From Candidatus Latescibacterota bacterium (lineage in GTDB: Bacteria; Latescibacterota; UBA2968), in assembly GCA_018650745.1 (NCBI GenBank), contig JABIFK010000857.1, positions 1-5,309 on the forward strand: a stretch of 5,309 nucleotides of DNA, written 5' to 3'. Made by a program: the position numbers and the translations under genes. The first letter of the stretch is position 1, and each line of letters begins with the position of its first letter. Below, in pieces: positions 1 to 5,309 of the stretch. The notes below the pieces were generated by a model. That model saw only the letters and a list, made by a program, of their open reading frames with translations, made no database searches and was not told the origin of the DNA.

Positions 1-611
1 CATTTGATTTGCTTCACCCCCACATAAAACCTAAAATGTCTCTGTTGGATGTCGGCTGCGCAAGTGGACAAGCCTGGCATACTTTCAAATCATTACAGGT
101 CAATTACCATGGCATTGACAGTTATGAACGGAGCATCAAAATGGGTCAGCATATTTTGCCCCAATATGATCTCCCCGCTCACCATCTTCGTGTTTTAGAT
201 TTAGAAGATCTTCCACTTGAAGAAACGTATGATGCCATTATTTGCTTAAGCGTATTCTACTACTTTCCAATGTTCCACCGGCCCTTAGAAATTTTAGCTC
301 GTGCAACAGAAAAATGGCTTATTATTCGATCAAGCTTTGCAGAAGACACAGAGATTCGAGATTACCCTGATCCGCTATTAGAAGAGGGCTATCAGCACTT
401 ACGCACCTATTTGAATATTTTCAGCCGGTCTAAAATTGAAGACTTTCTTGTGGCCGAGGGTTTTCAAGTCACTTGGATCCCTGATGACCGGCAGACAAAC
501 TGTTTTCAAAACAAACCTGAAGAAGTTGCTCAAATTCCTATTCCTGCTGAGTTTTTATTGGCCGAACGAATAGCGCCATCTCCACTAAAAAAATATGCCA
601 CAAACGCTTAA
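1..611 (+). CDS. Class I SAM-dependent methyltransferase, 5'-truncated by the window edge
   Basis: The frame is already open at the left edge (first whole codon at base 3) and ends at TAA 609-611, so this is the C-terminal ~202 residues of a longer protein. The TTG at 9 is unlikely to be the true start, because only about 12 residues would precede the SAM-binding strand. Motif I, reading LLDVGCASGQ (nt 42-71), is the glycine-rich SAM loop with Ala in place of the middle Gly. HGIDSYE (about nt 111-131) supplies the acidic residue ending strand 2. DLEDLPLEETYDAIICLSV is the strand 4 region. This is a Methyltransf_11/23-like fold with no membrane segment. The substrate cannot be read from sequence. 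Its place 21 bases upstream of a nonulosonate cluster suggests O- or N-methylation of the sugar or glycan, but that is inference. Methyltransferase genes also sit in the C. jejuni flagellar ptm/leg region, as I recall. Confidence 0.85.
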   Translation, partial: FDLLHPHIKPKMSLLDVGCASGQAWHTFKSLQVNYHGIDSYERSIKMGQHILPQYDLPAHHLRVLDLEDLPLEETYDAIICLSVFYYFPMFHRPLEILARATEKWLIIRSSFAEDTEIRDYPDPLLEEGYQHLRTYLNIFSRSKIEDFLVAEGFQVTWIPDDRQTNCFQNKPEEVAQIPIPAEFLLAERIAPSPLKKYATNA

Positions 612-632
612 GACACTAAAGTTTGAGATACT

Positions 633-1589
633 ATGCGAATTATGATTATAGGTTTTGGTGCTATTGGGCAACGTCATTTTAAGAATCTCATCAAAAGAAC
701 AGATTGCGAAATTGCCATTTGTCGTCGATCCCAACAAGACGCAAATAAAACCCAAACACAGTGGGGTATCCCTGCGTTTGAAAGTCTTCAGGCAAGTGAA
801 AATTGGCATCCTGACTGTGTGATTATTTGTACGCCGACAAGTACACATGTTGGCACTGCACAATGGGCTATTAATCAAGGAAGCCATGTTCTCATAGAAA
901 AACCAATTTCACATACTTTAGACGGTGTCGACACGCTCATTGCCAAAGCAAAAGAACAAAAACTAAGTATCAAAATTGCCTGTAATTTACGCTTTCATCC
1001 AGCATTGCTGACCATCAAAGAAACCATTGCAGAAGGTCGTATCGGCTCCTTGTTATCGATACGCGCAGAAGTTGGCACATACCTCCCTGACTGGCACCCC
1101 TCCCAAGACTATCGAACAGAATACAGCGCTCGATCAGATTTGGGTGGAGGAGCATTACTGACCCTCATTCACGAACTCGATTATATATATTGGATAGCAG
1201 GCGAAGTTGACAAAGTAATAGGATGGCGCACACATATATCCCAACTCGAAATCGACGTTGATGACATTACAGAATGCATTTGCCACCATACCAGTGGCGC
1301 TATAAGCTCTGTCCACATGGACTTTCTTGATAGATCTTATAACCGACGCTCTCGTTGGGTTGGTGCATTAGGCACTTTAGACTGGGCATGGGGCGGTCCC
1401 GTTCGCTTGTTGGGACCGCAAAACCAAGAAGAAGAACTTTGGAACGACCCTCATTTTGACTTAAACCAAACTTATATCGACGAAGTAGAAGACTTCCTTT
1501 GCACCGTCACGTGCAATAACAGCTCATTGACCTCCGGCATAGAGGGCAAACGCGTATTGGAAATTGCTCAACAAATAAGGACCATATAA
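633..1589 (+). CDS. Gfo/Idh/MocA-family NAD(P)-dependent sugar oxidoreductase (PtmF-like)
   Basis: This 318-residue cytoplasmic protein has the two-domain Gfo/Idh/MocA architecture. The N-terminal Rossmann fold carries GFGAIGQRH (residues 7-15), the TPTSTH loop (67-72) and the family hallmark EKPIS (89-93), whose Lys is usually catalytic. The C-terminal alpha/beta domain carries CNLRFHPAL (117-125) and GGGALLTLIHELDYIYW (171-187), in which H180 and D183 match the conserved active-site His/Asp region. Members oxidise or reduce a hydroxyl/keto group on sugars with a bound nicotinamide cofactor. ATG 633 places the Rossmann strand right at the N-terminus as the family expects; M4 (642) would cut into it, and the upstream ribosome site (TGAG, 624-627) is weak. 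The stop overlaps the next ATG by one base (TAATG). Beside NeuA/NeuB/NeuC homologues, it probably acts on the nonulosonic acid or a precursor. The exact substrate and carbon are unknown. It resembles in position the PtmF-type gene of Campylobacter, from memory. Confidence 0.9.
   Translation: MRIMIIGFGAIGQRHFKNLIKRTDCEIAICRRSQQDANKTQTQWGIPAFESLQASENWHPDCVIICTPTSTHVGTAQWAINQGSHVLIEKPISHTLDGVDTLIAKAKEQKLSIKIACNLRFHPALLTIKETIAEGRIGSLLSIRAEVGTYLPDWHPSQDYRTEYSARSDLGGGALLTLIHELDYIYWIAGEVDKVIGWRTHISQLEIDVDDITECICHHTSGAISSVHMDFLDRSYNRRSRWVGALGTLDWAWGGPVRLLGPQNQEEELWNDPHFDLNQTYIDEVEDFLCTVTCNNSSLTSGIEGKRVLEIAQQIRTI
1576..1581 (+). promoter_or_regulatory. Ribosome binding site for the cytidylyltransferase
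   Basis: TAAGGA lies inside the last codons of the upstream oxidoreductase gene and ends 7 bases before ATG 1589. This is a good Shine-Dalgarno match at good spacing. Together with the TAATG stop/start junction it supports translational coupling of the two genes and fixes the start at 1589. Confidence 0.7.
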
Positions 1590-2317
1590 TGTCTGGTATA
1601 CTCGCTGTCATACCTGCTCGAGGTGGGTCCAAAGGATTGCCTCGCAAAAACATCCTCCCCTTGGCCGGTATCCCACTGATAGAACATTCCATTCGGTTGG
1701 CCAAAATGTGCCCTGAAATCACACGCATTGTGGTTTCAACGGACAATACAGAAATTGCAGATATCGCCCAAAGCAAAGGGGCCGAAGTTCCTTTTTTGCG
1801 CCCACAAGAGCTCGCACAAGATGATACCCCTATTCTACCCGTTTTACGTCATGCGCTCGAAACGCTTGACCCAAATAGAGATCAATACGATTATCTGTTG
1901 TCACTCGAACCCACAAGCCCCGGGCGTATGCCCAGTGACATCACACAGGCAGTAGCAAAATTAGAAAACCAATCCCAAGCAGATGGTATCATTGGCGTTC
2001 ACCAACCCGAGTACAATGTCTTTTGGCATTCAGTCATTGAAAAAGACGGTTGGTTAACCGACTTGTTTGAAGAAGGCGCGAAATTTACGCGCCGCCAAGA
2101 CATCCCAACAGTCTATAGGCTAAATGCCTGTCTTTTTTTATGGCGTGCTGAATTTTTGCGCAAACCAGGGCAAACCAACTGGCGTGTAGGAAAACACCTC
2201 ATTCACGAAGTCCCTGAAAAAAATTTCGTACATATTGACGAACAATATGAACTCGACAAAGCGGACCTCTTGATCCAGCACGGATTTATACAACTCCCTT
2301 GGTTAACAGAAAAGTAA
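1589..2317 (+). CDS. neuA: CMP-nonulosonic acid cytidylyltransferase (NeuA/LegF/PtmB family)
   Basis: This cytoplasmic enzyme transfers CMP from CTP to the anomeric hydroxyl of a sialic-acid-type sugar, the activation step before glycosyl transfer. It has 242 residues, a normal length for the family. The N-terminal IPARGGSKGLPRKN (8-21) is the signature nucleotide-binding loop of acylneuraminate cytidylyltransferases. VVSTDN (48-53), the LSLEPTSPGR segment (104-113; family form LLQPTSPLR) and RRQDIPTVYRLNA (168-180) are the other conserved blocks. HIDEQYELDKAD (215-226) sits where the family has a metal-binding D-x-D; here the first Asp appears to be His and D217 is kept. The start is supported by an AAGGA site and a one-base overlap with the gene before. 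The SDR follows after 3 bases. The substrate could be Neu5Ac (NeuA) or a legionaminic derivative (LegF/PtmB). The symbol is given in the family sense; ptmB or legF may be more accurate. Confidence 0.93.
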   Translation: MSGILAVIPARGGSKGLPRKNILPLAGIPLIEHSIRLAKMCPEITRIVVSTDNTEIADIAQSKGAEVPFLRPQELAQDDTPILPVLRHALETLDPNRDQYDYLLSLEPTSPGRMPSDITQAVAKLENQSQADGIIGVHQPEYNVFWHSVIEKDGWLTDLFEEGAKFTRRQDIPTVYRLNACLFLWRAEFLRKPGQTNWRVGKHLIHEVPEKNFVHIDEQYELDKADLLIQHGFIQLPWLTEK

Positions 2318-2320
2318 ATC

Positions 2321-3124
2321 ATGCGCAAACTCAATGAACTCATGAATTTGTCTCAGAAAAAAAGCCTCATTATTGGTGGTGCGGGTTACGTAGGCCAAGC
2401 CGCGGCCCAGGCGTTATTAGAATTGGGTGCCCATGTCACATTACTCGATCGTGATATTGAGGCAGCCAAGACAAGGGCGAATCAACTTAATCAAGAATAC
2501 CCCAACTGCGTAGAGGCTTATGAATGTGATCTTTTAGACGAGCAATCTACCCGTCAAGTTTTAAAAGACGCCATATCAAATTTAGGCGGTTTGGATATAC
2601 TCATTCACACAGCAGCTTTTATTGGCCTCTCCCAAATTGAAGGTTGGAATGTTCCATTTGCAAAACAACAGGTTCCCGTATGGGATGATGCTCTTCGCGT
2701 CAATCTCACATCGGCATTTATCGCGGCCCAAGAAGCCCAGGAAGCACTACAAGCATCGGGCAACGGCCGCATCGTCTTAATGGGGTCAATCTATGGCATG
2801 GTTGGGCCAGATATGAGTCTATATGACAACACACCCTTGGGAAATCCACTTGCATATGGCACAAGCAAAGGTGGGCTCATACAATTAATGCGATACCTTG
2901 CTTCTTTATTCGCACCGTCTATACGCGTCAATCTCATTTCGCCAGGTGGTATTGAGCGCGGCCAACCCGATGTCTTTATCGAACGTTATAAACAGCGAAC
3001 CCCCCTCAATCGCATGGCCATTGAAGAAGATGTCAAGGGCGCAATAGCCTACTTGGCCAGTGACCTATCGGCTTACGTCACCGGACACAACCTCGTCATA
3101 GACGGAGGGTGGACAGTGTGGTAA
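2321..3124 (+). CDS. Short-chain dehydrogenase/reductase, PtmA-like (nonulosonate/flagellin modification)
   Basis: This is a 267-residue Rossmann-fold NAD(P)-dependent oxidoreductase. It shows the glycine-rich loop GGAGYVG (19-25), D43 at the end of strand 2 (suggesting NAD(H) preference), the ECDLLD adenine-pocket segment (68-73), and N128 in RVNLTSAF. The catalytic residues are S156 (LMGSIYG), Y179 and K183 (AYGTSKGG). The C-terminus VTGHNLVIDGGW (253-264) is typical of classical SDRs. The stretch ISPGGIERGQPDVFIERY followed by TPLNRMA resembles SDRs annotated PtmA in flagellin-modification loci. The glycine loop reads I-G-G-A-G-Y-V-G where classical members have T-G-x-x-x-G-x-G. ATG 2321 is the first Met, with only a weak upstream site; M8 at 2342 is an alternative. 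The gene starts 3 bases after the cytidylyltransferase and overlaps the synthase gene by 7 bases. It probably reduces or oxidises a sugar intermediate in concert with the Gfo/Idh enzyme. Its exact substrate is unknown. Confidence 0.9.
   Translation: MRKLNELMNLSQKKSLIIGGAGYVGQAAAQALLELGAHVTLLDRDIEAAKTRANQLNQEYPNCVEAYECDLLDEQSTRQVLKDAISNLGGLDILIHTAAFIGLSQIEGWNVPFAKQQVPVWDDALRVNLTSAFIAAQEAQEALQASGNGRIVLMGSIYGMVGPDMSLYDNTPLGNPLAYGTSKGGLIQLMRYLASLFAPSIRVNLISPGGIERGQPDVFIERYKQRTPLNRMAIEEDVKGAIAYLASDLSAYVTGHNLVIDGGWTVW
3104..3109 (+). promoter_or_regulatory. Ribosome binding site that decides the synthase start
   Basis: GGAGGG is the strongest Shine-Dalgarno match in the window. It lies within the Asp-Gly-Gly codons near the end of the SDR gene and is followed by 8 bases and GTG 3118. 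It favours GTG 3118 over the in-frame GTG 3109, which begins on the last base of this site. It also implies that synthase translation starts while the SDR gene is being finished. Confidence 0.75.
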
Positions 3125-4170
3125 ATACTATTAAAGTAGCCAATCAAACCATAGGATTGGGACATCCCTGTTTCATTATTGCTGAAGCCGGTGTGAATCA
3201 CAATGGCAACCTGCAAATGGCTTTGCAGTTGGTTGATGCAGCAGCCAACGCGGGTGCGAATGCAATCAAATTCCAAACATTCAAAACGGAATACTTGGTG
3301 ACCCCAAACGCAGTTAAAGCCTCCTATCAGTTGCAAACCACAGACGCCAACGAGTCGCAATTTGAGATGCTCAAAAAGCTGGAGTTATCACCAGAAGATC
3401 ACAAGACCATTTTGGCACATTGTAAAACAAAAGACATTCTATTTATGTCCACACCTTTTGAAGAAAGCAGCGCTGACTTTCTCCAGTCTTTAGACATATC
3501 TGTTTTCAAAACCCCCTCAGGTGAAATAACCAATCTCCCCTTTTTACATCATGTTGCAAAAAAACAGATTCCGATCATAGTCTCTACGGGCATGTCTCAC
3601 TTAGGTGAGGTAGAATCGGCTGTTGATACCATTGCCAAAACCGGAAACAATCAATTGGCGCTGCTTCATTGTGTAAGCAACTATCCCACAGACCCACAAG
3701 ATGTCAACCTCAAAGCGATGCACACATTGCACACTGCATTCGGGTATCCTGTGGGTTACTCTGATCACACTCAGGGCAGTGAGATAACCTTGGCAGCTGT
3801 CGCACTCGGTGCCAGTGTCATCGAAAAACACTTCACACTCGATCGCACTATGCCAGGGCCTGATCATCAAGCGTCTTTAGAGCCTCAAGAGTTGTCTGAC
3901 TTAATCTGTGGTATTCGCAATATAGAACGTGCCATTGGCTCAGGCCAAAAAGCTCCAGCAGCAAGTGAAGAGAACTCAGCCTCTGTCATTCGCAAAAGTT
4001 TGGTCGCCGCCCAAAACATCTCAAAAGGTGAAAAACTAACAGAAGATGTGATTGCCATTCGACGTCCTGGAACAGGCCTGCCACCAACAGTGCGTCCATT
4101 TTTATTGGGTCGCACCACCAAAGTCAATATTCCAGAAGGCACAGTTCTTAGCTTGGACATGTTATTATGA
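3118..4170 (+). CDS. neuB: N-acetylneuraminate/legionaminate synthase (NeuB/LegI type)
   Basis: This enzyme condenses phosphoenolpyruvate with a ManNAc-type sugar to form the nine-carbon acid, in the cytoplasm with a divalent metal. With GTG 3118 it has 350 residues, matching NeuB of about 349. The TIM-barrel shows FIIAEAGVNHNG (19-30), IKFQTFK (50-56), STPFE (111-115), KTPSGEITN (131-139), VSTGMS (155-160) and LLHCVSNYP (182-190). H217 (YSDHT) and H238 (EKHFT) line up, with an offset of 2, with the Mn-binding His215 and His236 of Neisseria NeuB as I recall them. The C-terminal SAF/antifreeze domain (about 285-350) holds IRRPGTGLPP, whose R316 corresponds to the substrate-contacting Arg314. 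GPDHQASLEP (247-256) and KTPSGEITN favour the Neu/Leg branch over pseudaminate PseI. The SDR gene overlaps by 7 bases and the epimerase gene by 4 (ATGA). Neu5Ac versus legionaminic substrate is not resolved; legI is the alternative name. Confidence 0.95.
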   Translation: MVNTIKVANQTIGLGHPCFIIAEAGVNHNGNLQMALQLVDAAANAGANAIKFQTFKTEYLVTPNAVKASYQLQTTDANESQFEMLKKLELSPEDHKTILAHCKTKDILFMSTPFEESSADFLQSLDISVFKTPSGEITNLPFLHHVAKKQIPIIVSTGMSHLGEVESAVDTIAKTGNNQLALLHCVSNYPTDPQDVNLKAMHTLHTAFGYPVGYSDHTQGSEITLAAVALGASVIEKHFTLDRTMPGPDHQASLEPQELSDLICGIRNIERAIGSGQKAPAASEENSASVIRKSLVAAQNISKGEKLTEDVIAIRRPGTGLPPTVRPFLLGRTTKVNIPEGTVLSLDMLL

Positions 4171-5309
4171 AAAACATTGGTGTTGTCACTGTTGCGCGTT
4201 CAGATTATGGCATCTATATGCCCGTTTTAAAAAAAATCCAAACTCACGCGAGCCTGGATTTATGTTTGTTGGTATCCGGCATGCACCTTTCACCAGAATT
4301 TGGGAAAACAATAGAAACCATTGTCGATGATGGATTTCCGATTGGCGACCAAATTGAAATGCTCATCTCCTCAGACAGCCCAGAAGCCATTGCCAAATCA
4401 ATGGGTTTAGGCACAATAGGCTTTGCACAATCTTATGCACGCCAAAAGCCAGATCTATTGCTCATTCTGGGAGACCGCTTTGAAATGCATGCAGCAGCAG
4501 TAGCCGCCTTGCCATTCAATATTCCGATTGCGCACATTCACGGTGGGGAATCAACTGAAGGGCTCATAGATGAATCTATTCGTCACTCACTTACCAAAAT
4601 GAGCCACCTACATTTCGCATCAACACAAAAATATGCCAATCGCATTGTGCAAATGGGTGAAGCACCTTGGCGTGTCAAAGTCAGTGGTGCCCCATCGCTA
4701 GACAACTTAAACGATATTCCATTGTTGTCCCAAAAAGCCATAGAACAGGAGCTTGGTTTTAAATTGGCTGACCAAGTCTTATTGATAACATATCACCCTG
4801 TAACTTTAGAATACGAGAACACAACTCAAAATATCCAGAACTTGCTACGGGCGGTTGAGGCGGTTGACATACCCACCATATTCACCTATCCCAACTCAGA
4901 CACACAAGGTCGCCAGATTATCGCCCACATAGACCAATTTGTCCAACAACATCCCAAGCATCACGTTGTCACCAATTTGGGCACCCAGCGTTATTTTAGC
5001 CTCATGCAACATGTCACAGCAATGGTCGGCAATTCCTCTTCGGGTATCATTGAAGCAGCCTCTTTTAAACTGCCCGTGGTAAATATTGGCAACCGTCAAA
5101 AAGGGCGTGTTCATGCGCATAACGTCATACCCGTGACCGAAAATACGCAAACCATTGTTGACGGTATTCAACAGGCCATTTCATCTACATTTAATGAATC
5201 CCTGACAAACCTTGAAAACCCATATGGCAAGGGACAGGCTGCAGACATCATCGTTGACACCTTGCATAATACGACCTTAGATCAAAACCTATTGATGAAA
5301 CATTTTAAC
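4167..5309 (+). CDS. neuC: Hydrolysing NDP-N-acetylhexosamine 2-epimerase (NeuC/LegG type), open at the 3' edge
   Basis: This cytoplasmic enzyme inverts C2 of an NDP-GlcNAc-type sugar and hydrolyses off the nucleotide, giving the ManNAc-type substrate of the synthase. The frame is open from ATG 4167 (ATGA overlap with the synthase stop) to the last base. The 381 codons shown match the family's usual 370-390, so the stop should lie just beyond the window; the TAA at 5306-5308 is out of frame. Visible blocks are ARSDYG (10-15), VSGMHLSPEFG, LLILGDRFE (98-106), IAHIHGGE (121-128), DESIRHSLTKMSHLHF (135-150), TYHPVT (208-213), YPNSD (241-245), GNSSSGIIEA (288-297) and VNIGNRQKGR (305-314). The HIHGGE block and IDESIRHS mark the hydrolysing class rather than WecB-type non-hydrolysing epimerases. 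D103, E128 and D135 are probable active-site acids by family analogy. The substrate may be UDP-GlcNAc (NeuC) or UDP/GDP-linked 2,4-diacetamido-trideoxyhexose (LegG). The VSGMHLSPEFG and MVGNSSSGIIEA context resembles LegG-type proteins from memory. Confidence 0.93.
   Translation, partial: MKNIGVVTVARSDYGIYMPVLKKIQTHASLDLCLLVSGMHLSPEFGKTIETIVDDGFPIGDQIEMLISSDSPEAIAKSMGLGTIGFAQSYARQKPDLLLILGDRFEMHAAAVAALPFNIPIAHIHGGESTEGLIDESIRHSLTKMSHLHFASTQKYANRIVQMGEAPWRVKVSGAPSLDNLNDIPLLSQKAIEQELGFKLADQVLLITYHPVTLEYENTTQNIQNLLRAVEAVDIPTIFTYPNSDTQGRQIIAHIDQFVQQHPKHHVVTNLGTQRYFSLMQHVTAMVGNSSSGIIEAASFKLPVVNIGNRQKGRVHAHNVIPVTENTQTIVDGIQQAISSTFNESLTNLENPYGKGQAADIIVDTLHNTTLDQNLLMKHFN

Noticed and set aside
9..611. 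TTG at 9 as the real start of the methyltransferase
   Set aside because: The frame is open upstream to the edge, and the SAM-binding motif would begin only about 12 residues in. A truncated gene is more likely.
612..632. Promoter or terminator between the methyltransferase and the Gfo/Idh gene
   Set aside because: The gap is only 21 bases, with no hairpin, T-run or -35/-10 pair that can be supported.
585..887. Antisense frames, such as here and at 1507-1776, 3073-3360, 3601-3870, 3885-4160 and 4896-5171
   Set aside because: All lie opposite well-supported conserved genes, are about 90-100 residues, are Cys-rich or low in sense, and lack recognisable motifs or ribosome sites.
3118..4170. Pseudaminic acid synthase (PseI)
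   Set aside because: The KTPSGEITN and GPDHQASLEP blocks fit the NeuB/LegI branch, and the cluster has a NeuC/LegG-type epimerase, which the pseudaminic pathway lacks.
4225..4236. TTTT followed by eight A near the start of the epimerase gene as a phase-variation tract
   Set aside because: Eight A is the longest run noticed, but runs of seven A or T occur in several places (for example 587-593, 2133-2139, 2217-2223, 2357-2363). It encodes an ordinary Lys-Lys in the expected position, so there is no specific sign of a slippage switch.
4052..4330. 92-residue frame across the synthase/epimerase junction on the + strand
   Set aside because: It lies out of frame over the well-conserved ends of the synthase and epimerase genes, resembles no family, and is best read as a shadow.
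4167..5309. WecB/MnaA-type non-hydrolysing UDP-GlcNAc 2-epimerase
   Set aside because: The HIHGGE and IDESIRHS blocks are those of the hydrolysing class. The non-hydrolysing class has HVEAGLRT at that place.

Overview
The window is a compact, one-direction (+ strand) gene cluster for making a CMP-activated nonulosonic acid, that is, a sialic-acid-like or legionaminic-acid-like nine-carbon sugar. Six genes fill it almost completely. The largest gap between genes is 21 bases, and four of the five junctions are overlaps or a 3-base gap. No RNA gene, mobile element, CRISPR array, convincing promoter or terminator is visible. Base composition is moderate and slightly AT-leaning, and no organism-specific marker is present. 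The gene set suggests a Gram-negative bacterium decorating flagellin, LPS O-antigen or capsule, but that assignment is inference.

Layout: (1) 1-611, the 3' part of a class I SAM-dependent methyltransferase gene, cut by the left edge. (2) 633-1589, a Gfo/Idh/MocA-family NAD(P)-dependent oxidoreductase. (3) 1589-2317, a NeuA/LegF/PtmB-type CMP-nonulosonate cytidylyltransferase. (4) 2321-3124, a short-chain dehydrogenase/reductase resembling flagellin-modification PtmA. (5) 3118-4170, a NeuB/LegI-type nonulosonate synthase, whose best start is GTG 3118. (6) 4167-5309, a hydrolysing NDP-HexNAc 2-epimerase of NeuC/LegG type. The last frame is open for 381 codons and runs off the right edge with no stop.

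Working together: the NeuC/LegG enzyme releases NDP and makes a ManNAc-type sugar. NeuB/LegI condenses that sugar with phosphoenolpyruvate to give the nine-carbon acid, and NeuA/LegF activates it with CTP. The synthase is of the Neu/Leg type rather than the pseudaminic (PseI) type. The dedicated legionaminic genes (LegB dehydratase, LegC aminotransferase, LegH acetyltransferase, PtmE nucleotidyltransferase) are not inside the window, so Neu5Ac and legionaminic acid cannot be told apart here. The Gfo/Idh enzyme and the SDR flank the cytidylyltransferase in a tightly coupled trio. This matches, from memory, the ptmF-ptmB-ptmA gene content of the Campylobacter jejuni flagellar legionaminic locus, and it favours a legionaminic-family or redox-tailored product. 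What the two oxidoreductases do is the least understood part of the window.
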